In this document: positions 20,880 through 30,188 of the stretch, one piece after another
How the letters are laid out: every line of letters starts with the position of its first letter
How positions within the stretch are numbered: the first letter of the stretch is position 1
From: Meira nashicola
Taxonomy: Eukaryota > Basidiomycota > Exobasidiomycetes > Exobasidiales > Brachybasidiaceae
Direction of reading: 5' to 3'
NCBI GenBank assembly: GCA_001600355.1
Contig: BCJU01000005.1
Span: 1 to 64,000 of the forward strand
Length of the DNA: 64,000 bases
Notes under the pieces: generated by a model
What the model was told of the DNA's origin: nothing
Database searches by the model: none
What the model saw: the letters and a program-made list of their open reading frames with translations, nothing else
Translations under genes and position numbers: made by a program

Positions 20880-22505
20880 TTATTGAACAGGATATCCCTG
20901 CTGGGATTGCTGTTGGTGTGACTGGCCGGGGCCGGGACCATACCATGAATTGGCTTGCCATCCTGAGCCAGCGTACTCTTGTGAAGAGGGCGGATAAGGT
21001 TGATTGTATTGTTGTTGAGGTTGTTGAACAGACTGTTGTAAAGGTTGTTGTTGTACGGATGGAGATTGAGATGGTTGATAAGGAGTCTGAGTGTAATATT
21101 GTTGAGATGATTGTTGTGGATGAGATGTTGCAGGGTATTGTGCATTTGCCTGTGATTGCGTCGGTTGAGGAGTGGCACTGGACTGTGGACCAGAATAGGG
21201 ATATGCGCCTGTATTAGACTGATTTTGAGTATTTCCATAGAACGGACCAGGCGTACTTGTTTGTACTGGCACTTGTCCATTAGCCCCAGCATTGGAGTAT
21301 CTGTTCACATTTTGTTCCATCATTGCATCAAATGTAGCACGAGCACGAACGAATTTATCATTCATCGTTCGCAATTCGGTCACCTTTAGATTGTAGCGAT
21401 CGATCAATTTGACAATTTTTGGTCGCATTGTCAAAGATGATTGATATAATTCTTGCAATTCATCATCATCTGCTAAATTATCTCGCGAAGGGTCTAAGCC
21501 ACGCAATTTGCTCAACAAACGATCAATGTCATTTGCTTGAGCGAAGATATGTGCCTCCAATTCTGCCTCCCGTTGAATATCTGCCGGAGTAGGATCAGGC
21601 AAAAGCTCGACATAATTGACAGGAAAGATGCCCGCTTCACCACGCAATTCACCTCTCCACCAATGTTCGTAGACCGAATCAAGAATCCGAATCACGTCCC
21701 CTTTTTGAAATGCAAGTTCACCTTCTTCGCTGGGAGCGAAATCGTACAAGGCACGGACACGTGAAGCTGCAGGTGCTTGTGGCTGTTGATTCGCTGGCGT
21801 TTGAGAATGTGATGGATCTGGTAATGTTTTGTTTACATTGCCAACAAATGAAGGTTGGCTATTGTTTGTCTTGTATGGCTGTGCTGTGCTCGATGATGAT
21901 GCTTCTGCTGAGCCGTTGTAAGATGATTGAAAAGTGCTGCTTTGATTTGCTCCCCTTCCGCCTTGATCTTGTAACGATAGCTCTAACACTCTACGCAATT
22001 CTTCGTCTTCGGCACGTAATTGTTCAGACGACGGTTCAGTTGGGGCCGGTTCGTTCTTTTGATCTTCATCTTGAAATGAGACACCTTGATTTCTCAAAGC
22101 TTCCATTGTTTCACGTACGATACCCAAGCTTTCATCTTGACCCCACTCTTGACTCCATTGTTTGATTAAAGAAGTAGCTTTTTTCTTGACAGTAATGTGG
22201 GTATTTCTGTCCAAGATAATCCTTTGTACCGTTTGACAAAAGCTACGTGAAGCTAATTCACGATGAGCAACAATTCCGCTATTCTTTGATAAAGCATCTG
22301 ATAATGTTAAAGCATATAATTGTACGTTTGCATTTCGATGAACTAATCTTTTCAAAATTGCTGCCACACAATTTCTGGCACCATTCTCTCCCTCACTTGA
22401 TACTTTATCACATACGTCCAAATTCAATTGCCAATTTTCACTTGTCAAATTCTCATCTGTAGCCTTTGCAACAATTTCATCGAAAGGATTTGCAGCTTTG
22501 AACAT
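20880..22505 (-). CDS. HSE1: ESCRT-0 subunit Hse1 (STAM family)
   Basis: This encodes 541 residues in one exon, with ATG at 22505. The domain order is diagnostic: VHS domain (1-145, opening FKAANPFDEIVAKATDENLTSENW), a ubiquitin-interacting motif (165-182, EDEELRRVLELSLQDQ), an SH3 domain (248-304, ALYDFAPSEEGELAFQKGD to GIFPVNYVELL), a helical GAT/core region (about 310-400) and a Pro/Gln/Tyr-rich tail. Hse1 with Vps27 makes ESCRT-0, which gathers ubiquitinated membrane proteins on endosomes for the multivesicular body pathway. The SH3 recruits ubiquitin ligases or deubiquitinases. The gene converges with the Sec14-like gene, leaving 142 bp between the stops. Confidence 0.93.
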   Translation of the reverse strand: MFKAANPFDEIVAKATDENLTSENWQLNLDVCDKVSSEGENGARNCVAAILKRLVHRNANVQLYALTLSDALSKNSGIVAHRELASRSFCQTVQRIILDRNTHITVKKKATSLIKQWSQEWGQDESLGIVRETMEALRNQGVSFQDEDQKNEPAPTEPSSEQLRAEDEELRRVLELSLQDQGGRGANQSSTFQSSYNGSAEASSSSTAQPYKTNNSQPSFVGNVNKTLPDPSHSQTPANQQPQAPAASRVRALYDFAPSEEGELAFQKGDVIRILDSVYEHWWRGELRGEAGIFPVNYVELLPDPTPADIQREAELEAHIFAQANDIDRLLSKLRGLDPSRDNLADDDELQELYQSSLTMRPKIVKLIDRYNLKVTELRTMNDKFVRARATFDAMMEQNVNRYSNAGANGQVPVQTSTPGPFYGNTQNQSNTGAYPYSGPQSSATPQPTQSQANAQYPATSHPQQSSQQYYTQTPYQPSQSPSVQQQPLQQSVQQPQQQYNQPYPPSSQEYAGSGWQANSWYGPGPGQSHQQQSQQGYPVQ

Positions 22506-23137
22506 CTTTTACTGTAATGCTTGGCAAGATGATAAAAGACTGTATTTGAAAGTGATTCTCCCTGTCTGACTGATATTTATTTTGCCACCCTTCTAATATT
22601 GAAGTAAGAGAAGAATGATATGCAGATGGTTGTGATTTTGAGATCCTCTGTTACCTTTGCGGCTGTGCAGACTGATTGCATACAAATAATGCATGCCTGT
22701 ACACCAAAGAGAAGCTTCAGCCAGGAGTGCGCCGGCGCCTGCGCACGCGTTTCAGGCACAAACCTCCTTTACAGAGTTGCATTTGCTCAGCGTGATTTGT
22801 GGAGATCCAGCCCTTTTTTTTGCACAGACCTAAAGATAGTTAGTGAAAGCTGTCAAGTCCTAGATCAAGCTTCTGAACCAAATTCAACTTGTGCACTACA
22901 CATTATTGAAAAGTGTCTGTAAAGCTGATATCATCTTTGATATGAATTGGATGTATGTACAAAGTTTATGTGTAGCGCTGCGAGAGAAAAAGAAGCAAAA
23001 GACGAGGATCGGCTAGCTACTACGGTAAAAGAAAAGAAAAAGTATATGAAAGAGTATGAAGTAGAAGACAAAAAGAAAAGGAAAAAGTGTAAAAAAAAAG
23101 ATTCGTATCATCAAAAGGATGAAGTAATCCTATGATT
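22506..23137. other. Intergenic between HSE1 start and BUD4-like stop
   Basis: These 632 bp include the HSE1 promoter (an ACGCGT site at 22745-22750 inside a GC-rich patch GCGCCGGCGCC-like near 22730) and a purine-rich A/G tract at about 22985-23110 next to the BUD4-like stop. The Lys-rich open frame in that tract is low complexity and not believed. Confidence 0.45.
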
Positions 23138-26100
23138 TTACTCATCTTGTTCGCGGGTCGGAGATAGCTTATGTTGTCTATCTTGCGAGTATGATTTGCT
23201 TGGGCCCAAAGAAGCTTTATGTGTCGCATTAGAGTTGCTGGAATGAATAGGTCGATCAGATGATTCACGAGATTTATTTTCGTTTAAAGTTGTCCTTTTT
23301 GAGCGTAGCATATCCAATGCTAATTGAGACCAAGCACATTGAGGAGGAATTTGTGAATCTCCAACGATTCTGCTCAAAGCGTCAAGCCATCTGTGCATCT
23401 CTTCATCCGTATCGGCAAAGAAGAAGATCCTTTCGCCATCTTTAAACGTGATTCTGAACGATCGTTCAACATGATATGTTTCATCAAATTCTTCTTCATC
23501 ATCGTTGTACGCTTTTCCGCCCGTCTTTTTATGTGGATCATGATTTTCTTCAATGGATACTGCTTTGCTTAAATCAATTTTGACTGTTGGCTTCTTTGTG
23601 ATCTCATTAAAACCGATCAAATGTGCACCTTGAGCTTTCACCGGCCTTCTTCTCCAACTTTGGCAATCGCCTCCTAATTGGGTTAATGTACCTTCCATCC
23701 AAGGTTGTCCTGCATGCCAACGAGCAGATTCCATTCCTTTAATGCATTCGCTCAAACTTTCAGGTAATAATGATTTGGAAATGCCAGGCATTGGAGGTAA
23801 ATAAAATACCTTTAATCGCAACGTTCCTCTTATCTTGCTGAAATTTCGAGAAAATTCTGCTGCAAGGGCTGGTACGCGAGCTGGAGCAGAAGCAGCATTG
23901 AACATATCTGTCGAAGTTGATTGGGGAGCAGGTGCAGGTGGTTCAGCAACAGCTCTGACTGGTAATTCCACAATATGACATTGTGCCAAACAATCTTGTG
24001 CGATTTGCTCAAAAACTACTTCACTTTGTCCGAAAGCGCCTTCACGGTTCATGAAAGTCATCAAAGGATCAAAAGATCTAGCTTGATCAGCGATGGAATT
24101 AGATGATGCACCATAAATGGAAGCTGCACTGCTTGCTTGGCGCTTTTTGGGGCTGGAAAACAATTTACCAACGCCGCGTGAGAAGCTTGGAGTCATTCGA
24201 TCCCGTTTCATGCTAGAAGAAGGACTTGATTCATTTGCGGGAAGTGGAGAAGGTTCTTGAAGATGACTATCTCTTTGAGCAACCAAAGTCAAATTGAACG
24301 TCAAATTACGATGTTGGATCAATTCAAACTCTTGTCCGACCTTGCTAGGTCCGTTTGTGCGCAAACCAGCAGTAGCAGTTCGAACGACATGAAGACCGTT
24401 ATCCAAAACACAATAGAATCGGGTTGGTTTGGATGGAATAGGCAAATTGGCTGGCGTGAATGAATCTACCATGACAAACACCTTTCCAGCAACCTTTTTT
24501 GGATTTTCTTTAGCTCGATATTCTCTCATCTCTTTGGCATATTCGTTCATATCGCTTGGTCTTCGCAATTTTCGCCATGCTTTGCTAGCCTCTTTCTTTG
24601 TACCTTGTTGTTCTGCAGTACTTTCGCTTCCTTTTTCTTGGCTGACTGCTGCCGGTCTGCCAAGTTCAGGAGCAACAAGACTTGTAAATGCACCTCGATC
24701 TTTGACATGATACTTTGAATCTCCTTGACGATAAATTCGACTGAATTCACGTCTTAAACCCGACTCGAATCCATCTTGATCAACGTTTGCATCAAGTAAT
24801 TGATTCTTGCTAGCATCTTTTGAAGATTCGGATGCCTTCTCGATTGCAGGCAAAGAAGAGGAAGAAGAAGAATGAGTACTTTCGTTCACGCTTCGATCCT
24901 GTTCTTTCCGTATCCTTTGCTCTTCTGCCGCAACTTCAGCATCTAATTCAGTTGCCAGCCTTTCGAGTGGCGAACGTTGCTCGCCTGAAGCGACTTGTTT
25001 TGTAGGTCCAACTTGCTGTGCAGCAATTGGGATTGCTTGAGTTACATCTTCCTTTTTCGCCATATCCGTCTGAGGCGATTGCCTTCGTTCGGGTTCAGAT
25101 CGACGGGAGGAAGTAGTCATTGGCTTCTGAGATCTGGCTACTTCTGTCATCTTTGCTTCCCTTTCTGTACCTGTTTCTGTTGTACTATCAAGCTTTCTCT
25201 CTTGCTGTTCCTGTTGCAACATCTTTTCCTTCGCGACACGTTGAAGAACAGCATCTCGAGAGATGTGTGGTCTTCCGTTAGTTCGCGGGGATTGTATATT
25301 CTGAGCAGGAATAGCATTCGTCGGAATTGATGAACCAGTTGCACGGCCAGTCATCATCTTGTTACTTGGCTTCTCAGGAGCAAATGTTGGAGCTGTATTT
25401 TCTTCCTTCATCAAAGGACTCCATTCAGGTAGAGAAAGTGGAATTTGTTGCATTTGGGCAGATTTCATTGGAGGTTGAGGTAAAGTTTTAGCAGCTTTCA
25501 TCTCTTCACCCAATTTCGGTCCAGCTGCTCTTCTGCGTCGAGGTGGGCTATCACAGATTTGATTATCGTTTATATCTTGAACTTCTTGTTCTTGAGCTTT
25601 TGGAAGTTGCATTACAGGATGAGGTACAAATTGTTGTTGTTGTTGAAGTTGTTGCTCTTTTGCATGACCGTCTAACAATTCGTCTCCCAACAACTCATCA
25701 ACCATGCTTTCTACGCGATGTAAAGCACCATAAGCGCTCAAATTACCGCCACTGACGTCAGAGTCACCTTCAACGTATGGAACATCATGATAAATAGTAC
25801 GATCTGCAGCTGTACGATAGCTCTTATCTTCACTATGAGACAGAGACATATCTCCAGCTTGTGGACTTTGAGGCTCATCAATCGAAGAAAGTTCGCGGCT
25901 ATCATTTGATGAAGCATCATTGAGTATATCTTGCTGTTGTGTGTATGTGTGATTAGAGTGCATTTTTTGATCTTTTGGTACTTCGATCAAATCCGGCGTT
26001 GAAAATGCAGACGATTGACTTTCGGGACTTGCATTGATCACCATCAATCTCTCAACGACCTTTTGTGCTCCTAAATCGCTTTGAAGCCACATAGCATCCT

Positions 26101-27283
26101 CGTCGGAACTGCTGCCTCCACTGTGTTCCCGTTGAATACTATCGCCATTGAAAGATAGATGACGTTGGACGCCATTCAAGCTTCCCGAATCGCTACTTGC
26201 GCTTTGCATACTATCGCGATCGAAGCTGCTTTCCCGATCAAATTCTTGCACGTCCAAAACTTCATCAAATGTGACAGTTTTTCGTCTTTCACGTTTCGTT
26301 GGACTTTCCATTGGACTATCGGTTCCAGAACCATTTTCCATCATTGATCTTGGCCCGTGAAGGCGATTGGATACCAACAAGCCTTTGGCAGATGAAGGTG
26401 AATCGACAGCAGTTGCGTTCATGACCGACCGGCGACCATTACGGGGAGTTCCATTGGATGTAGGCGTGCAAAGATCTACTTCGCCTTGCGCATGAGCGGT
26501 GGCAAGACGTTCAGGTGTCCTTTCAGGTGTTTGAGGACGTATTGTAGCATTCGAAGCATCTGTTTGATCTTCTGGGCTAAATTTGCTTGTCTGTTGGTCT
26601 CTGTTTGGAGATCGACTAGAATGAGATAAAGCAGCACTTCTTGCCCAGGCATTATTGGGCAATTCAAACTCGTCTTGTGCATTTTCGAATGTGCCATTCC
26701 TGCGAAATGGTGAATTGCTCACATAGTTTGCCTTCTCTAATCGTTTGAAATTTGTGCTCTTTCTAGGTGAATTTTGTGTATGGAGAATGATATTTCCTTC
26801 ATTCTCTACATCAGAGTTGGATTGATTGGAAGTGATGCTCGAATTTGATGTTGAACGAACGAAAGAATTGTTCTTTGATGGACTTGAAGTATTAGATTTT
26901 GATGGTGTTGCACTAATACCCAAACCAACTCCGAATTTCTGTTGACCGTTTGGAGAAGCAGCCGAGAAACGATTAGGCGATTGTCTGGAGGGTGATTGAA
27001 CGGGCGAATAATTTGATGAACTTTGTGGTGATGGATTTCCTCCTGCGCTTTTGAAGATGCTATTGCTCACCAATCCATGTGATCGTAATGAGCCCAAATT
27101 AGCACGGTGTTCAGGTACGCGCATACGAGAAGGACTTCCTTGTTCACTTCCAAAATCCGAAGGTGTTTGATCGCCCGCTTCGTTTGATGACATCATTTGT
27201 CTACGTGGTGATCTTTGAGGAGACCAACCTGCAGAAGATGCTCCCAAGATGGCAGATGTGGTTGCTATAGGTGATGATGACAT
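23138..27283 (-). CDS. Bud4-like anillin-homology and PH-domain protein
   Basis: This encodes 1,381 residues in one exon, with ATG at 27283. About 900 N-terminal residues are Ser/Pro/Gln-rich and disordered, with many SP sites (possible CDK or MAPK targets), a KRERRKTVTFDEVLDV patch and Gln tracts. An anillin-homology, C2-like region runs from about 925 (KVFVMVDSFTPANLPIPSKP) to about 1160. A PH domain follows at about 1193-1320 (MEGTLTQLGGDCQSWRRR to MHRWLDALSRIV). This order is that of Bud4 and Mid2 of yeasts, which bind septins and mark bud-neck or septum sites. In a basidiomycete a role in septin organisation and cytokinesis is inferred. It is the longest gene on its strand here, and its start is preceded by a 1-kb gap. 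Confidence 0.83.
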   Translation of the reverse strand: MSSSPIATTSAILGASSAGWSPQRSPRRQMMSSNEAGDQTPSDFGSEQGSPSRMRVPEHRANLGSLRSHGLVSNSIFKSAGGNPSPQSSSNYSPVQSPSRQSPNRFSAASPNGQQKFGVGLGISATPSKSNTSSPSKNNSFVRSTSNSSITSNQSNSDVENEGNIILHTQNSPRKSTNFKRLEKANYVSNSPFRRNGTFENAQDEFELPNNAWARSAALSHSSRSPNRDQQTSKFSPEDQTDASNATIRPQTPERTPERLATAHAQGEVDLCTPTSNGTPRNGRRSVMNATAVDSPSSAKGLLVSNRLHGPRSMMENGSGTDSPMESPTKRERRKTVTFDEVLDVQEFDRESSFDRDSMQSASSDSGSLNGVQRHLSFNGDSIQREHSGGSSSDEDAMWLQSDLGAQKVVERLMVINASPESQSSAFSTPDLIEVPKDQKMHSNHTYTQQQDILNDASSNDSRELSSIDEPQSPQAGDMSLSHSEDKSYRTAADRTIYHDVPYVEGDSDVSGGNLSAYGALHRVESMVDELLGDELLDGHAKEQQLQQQQQFVPHPVMQLPKAQEQEVQDINDNQICDSPPRRRRAAGPKLGEEMKAAKTLPQPPMKSAQMQQIPLSLPEWSPLMKEENTAPTFAPEKPSNKMMTGRATGSSIPTNAIPAQNIQSPRTNGRPHISRDAVLQRVAKEKMLQQEQQERKLDSTTETGTEREAKMTEVARSQKPMTTSSRRSEPERRQSPQTDMAKKEDVTQAIPIAAQQVGPTKQVASGEQRSPLERLATELDAEVAAEEQRIRKEQDRSVNESTHSSSSSSLPAIEKASESSKDASKNQLLDANVDQDGFESGLRREFSRIYRQGDSKYHVKDRGAFTSLVAPELGRPAAVSQEKGSESTAEQQGTKKEASKAWRKLRRPSDMNEYAKEMREYRAKENPKKVAGKVFVMVDSFTPANLPIPSKPTRFYCVLDNGLHVVRTATAGLRTNGPSKVGQEFELIQHRNLTFNLTLVAQRDSHLQEPSPLPANESSPSSSMKRDRMTPSFSRGVGKLFSSPKKRQASSAASIYGASSNSIADQARSFDPLMTFMNREGAFGQSEVVFEQIAQDCLAQCHIVELPVRAVAEPPAPAPQSTSTDMFNAASAPARVPALAAEFSRNFSKIRGTLRLKVFYLPPMPGISKSLLPESLSECIKGMESARWHAGQPWMEGTLTQLGGDCQSWRRRPVKAQGAHLIGFNEITKKPTVKIDLSKAVSIEENHDPHKKTGGKAYNDDEEEFDETYHVERSFRITFKDGERIFFFADTDEEMHRWLDALSRIVGDSQIPPQCAWSQLALDMLRSKRTTLNENKSRESSDRPIHSSNSNATHKASLGPSKSYSQDRQHKLSPTREQDE

Positions 27284-28317
27284 TTTGTAGGGTAAGTGGT
27301 GGGGGATAGATTGTGTAATTTAAAATAAAAATTGAATAAAGCTGATAAGATGATTGATTGAATACTATTTAGACCTGCATTGGCCTAAATCGTACTTCTT
27401 TTTGAATGCGAATGATCGATTGTCCAATATTCAATCTTGAGCAAAATCAGCGCTTTGATCTTTGTGATGATGGTGAAAAGCTTAATGTTAAATTTGACAA
27501 TCTACAGAAATAGAATGTTGAGCAGCTTTACCTCCATCCCGAATGAACGAAACATGCGTGTCAAAAGTGAAGAACTGCAGGACGGGGAGAAGAGCATATG
27601 CACATACACAGCTTCTTAGCACGCTAGATTTACTGCCCCCGATGATGAGAAAAAAGAGTTGCCTTTCTGAAAAGTATACAAGAAACAAAACATTTTGACT
27701 GCTCTAATGCCATTTTCCCTGCTTGTATTCCAATTCAAAGGATATGTATACGAGAAGGTCAATGAACAAAATTTATTATATACCAACACCAGGCAGGACA
27801 GCAGTGTAGTCACGCGTGTATGAGCATTTTGTTTGCATGAAACAACACACGCACGCCTCACCCATGTTTATCAATCAACAAAGGAAACGCGTTCGTATTC
27901 TTCCCTATTCAAGATCGAAAAAAGGCATCTTTGCAGACTCGTCAAAGGGGACCTTTATTGGTAGATACGTGTGACTTTCTTCGTTCAATCCTACTGAGCT
28001 TGCATGACACATGCAATTCCCACTATGAAGCCAAAAGTAGGCCAAATCTTAGCTTCTATTTCTTCATGATGTACATACACTAAAACACCTTCTGGAGGCG
28101 GGGCGCGTCTAATCACGTGTAATGAATTGGTTGCCTTTTGTTTGGATTCGCTCTATCAAACCTTATTTCTTCTCTTTCCTTAAGAGTAGGAAACTTACTG
28201 ATGCTATTAGGATATTGAATTTTACAAGTACAAAATGTGTATTATACAAAGCAATTTAGACGATGGTAGGATAAGAATAATTGTACATTTTTGTATATTC
28301 TATGTTTCGAACAATTG
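27284..28317. other. Intergenic region, promoter of BUD4-like gene
   Basis: About 1 kb without a supported gene. ACGCGT sites occur at 27812-27817 and 27887-27892, only 70 bp apart. The left part is AT-rich, as in a 5' leader. Short open frames have no family likeness, and I see no tRNA-like fold. Confidence 0.45.
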
Positions 28318-29847
28318 TTAAATTGACAGTCCTGATCCCAATCCCCCATAGCCTCCACAAATCAAACAAAAGCTCTTTGTGCATTCATTGCGCCCTTTGC
28401 ATTGCCACGATGACATTTGCTTATTGTTAGGTTTTGAAGATGTCATGAATTTTGTGATTACCTTTTGTTGCGATCTTTTATCATGTCTTTTTGGTGATTT
28501 TATTCTCATTTGAAGATCGTCTCCTTTAACTTCAAGTTGCTTTTGCTGATCAGATTTTGAGGATATATGCTGGTGAATACCACTTGTAACCTTTGTTGCA
28601 ATCTCTTGATGAACTTCTTTCTCCGATCTACTCGGACTCTTTTTCTTTTCACCAATTTGATCTTGTTCGATACGCTGTCTTTTAGGCGAAGGACGATCGG
28701 TGACAAACTCTGAAACAGTGTAGGAGAAGGAAAGAAGTGTTTCTTCTTGCCTTTCATTGCTCTTCCGACTGTTAAGGTTCTTCTCGCACCTTTGTTCCTT
28801 TTCATTTATCAGCCTTTTAGGTGAAGGACAATTGATGGCAAGAGAAGAAGAAGAAGAAGACGGAGTAGAAATTTCTTCTTGTCTTTCTTTGCTTTTCCGA
28901 CTGTTAAGGTTCTTTTCGCGACTTTGTTCGCTTTCATTTCTCGGTCTTTTAGGTGAAGGACAATCGACGATAGGAGGGGAAGAAGACGGAATGGAAACTA
29001 CTTCTTCCTGCCTTTCTTTGCTCTTCCGACTGTTAAGGTTCTGTTCACAATTTTGTTCCTTTTCATTTCTCGGTCTTTTAGGCGAAGGACAATCGATAAG
29101 AAGAGGAGAGGAAGATGGAGTAGAAACTACTTCTTCCTGCCTTTCTTTGCTCTTCCGACTGTAATTTTTGTACGTTTTTTCAGCGCATTCAGCGAAATAC
29201 GATGTATACTGAAGTTTCTTTTCCCAATCGTTTGCTTCGAAATCAATAATATCTTCATCATCTTCCTCATCTTCACCTGCTCCTTCTTCTTCGTCTTCTT
29301 CTGAAGGTAAAATTTGCCATTCTGGAGCAATCATGAAACCTGCCGAACCTTGAAATTGACTTAGAGGAGGTACTACAGAATGAGCTGGTTTCCATGATGT
29401 TCCTATTGCTGGTATAGGTTCAATAGGATTATTCGTTCCTTGAGGCGCATCAGTTGGACTTTCATTTTGCCCTCTTCTATTTCCATATTGTCGTATTATC
29501 CTTTCCCAAGACGATCGTAATTTTTGAACAGAATTATGTCTCATTCGGGATAACTCTTCCAGGTCAACATTTTCAACATCTTCATCATCCTTGTCTCCCT
29601 CATTTGTATCGTAAGATGTAATCGAATCCGAATCACTTTCATCTTCTCCCCATTCAACAAAATCAGTCTCTTCTGATGATTCTGCGGAAGAGCTTGAGGC
29701 ATTTATCGTTCCTTTTTCGTTATATTTCATTCTCCTCTGCGAGTTTTGATCATCATTTCCCATCTTTTCGTATTCATCAGAGTGCATATATTGAGGCAAT
29801 CTTAATCCTCTCTTTTTACCAAATCGTTTAGAGGCACTTGTAGTCAT
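28318..29847 (-). CDS. Uncharacterised acidic protein with CDK-site/NLS repeats
   Basis: This encodes 509 residues from the ATG at 29847. I do not recognise the family. The N-terminus is basic, then acidic (SSEETDFVEWGEDE), then has a helical segment LRSSWERIIRQYG, a Pro-rich linker and a second acidic block (about 175-205). A tandem repeat of 43, 43 and 44 residues follows in about four copies. Each copy has RKS(K/N)ERQEE, a Ser-rich middle and PSPKR, giving an S-P-x-(K/R) CDK consensus next to a basic NLS-like patch. The C-terminus has a cysteine set C-x5-C-x4-C-x2-C (CKGRNECTKSFCLIC) and a Gly-rich end. A nuclear, cell-cycle-regulated, metal-binding protein is inferred. The helix weakly recalls the Scm3 CENP-A chaperone core; I do not assign it. 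It is divergent from DDX41. Confidence 0.75.
   Translation of the reverse strand: MTTSASKRFGKKRGLRLPQYMHSDEYEKMGNDDQNSQRRMKYNEKGTINASSSSAESSEETDFVEWGEDESDSDSITSYDTNEGDKDDEDVENVDLEELSRMRHNSVQKLRSSWERIIRQYGNRRGQNESPTDAPQGTNNPIEPIPAIGTSWKPAHSVVPPLSQFQGSAGFMIAPEWQILPSEEDEEEGAGEDEEDDEDIIDFEANDWEKKLQYTSYFAECAEKTYKNYSRKSKERQEEVVSTPSSSPLLIDCPSPKRPRNEKEQNCEQNLNSRKSKERQEEVVSIPSSSPPIVDCPSPKRPRNESEQSREKNLNSRKSKERQEEISTPSSSSSSLAINCPSPKRLINEKEQRCEKNLNSRKSNERQEETLLSFSYTVSEFVTDRPSPKRQRIEQDQIGEKKKSPSRSEKEVHQEIATKVTSGIHQHISSKSDQQKQLEVKGDDLQMRIKSPKRHDKRSQQKVITKFMTSSKPNNKQMSSWQCKGRNECTKSFCLICGGYGGLGSGLSI
28640..29165 (-). repeat. In-frame tandem repeat, period 129-132 bp, about 4 units
   Basis: Matching sequence starts recur at 28741, 28873, 29002 and 29131 (spacings 132, 129 and 129 bp), all multiples of three, so the copies stay in frame. 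The two central copies are nearly identical at DNA level, and the last copy toward the C-terminus is most diverged. This suggests recent unequal crossing-over or slippage within the gene. Confidence 0.85.
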
Positions 29848-30188
29848 ATTTGCATTGTTCTGTTAATCATATTGAGACTTTATTAAGTCGTTTGATCGTA
29901 GAAATGACGTCGGAAAGATGATTTGACTTTAATAGTTGTGATGATGCGTATTGTATGCTGTGAAATGAAGTTCTATCAATTTGAGAAAGGGAAACGGAGT
30001 TAGTTGTTTAATTTACACGCTTGCATATCGCGCGTTCTATTCAACAGACTTTCTTTGCAACATCAGAAGACGCGTTGCGCGTTTTAAAATGTGACTGGTT
30101 TATGTAAGCTGAGAGTGTAAAATGTTAAAATAGACTTTTAATTTGTGTGGCTGATGGATCCGTTCCTTTTCGTTCCCACCATCGTACA
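29848..30188. promoter_or_regulatory. Divergent promoter region with ACGCGT (MCB-like) site
   Basis: This 341-bp region serves the repeat-protein gene (-) and DDX41 (+). It has an ACGCGT at 30070-30075 followed directly by TGCGCG, and another CGCGCG at about 30029. ACGCGT is the binding core of the fungal MBF G1/S factor. That the site is used here is inference. Confidence 0.45.

Noticed and set aside
22947..23135. Lys/Glu-rich small protein next to the Bud4-like gene
   Set aside because: It comes from a purine-rich tract and is low complexity only, with no supported start.
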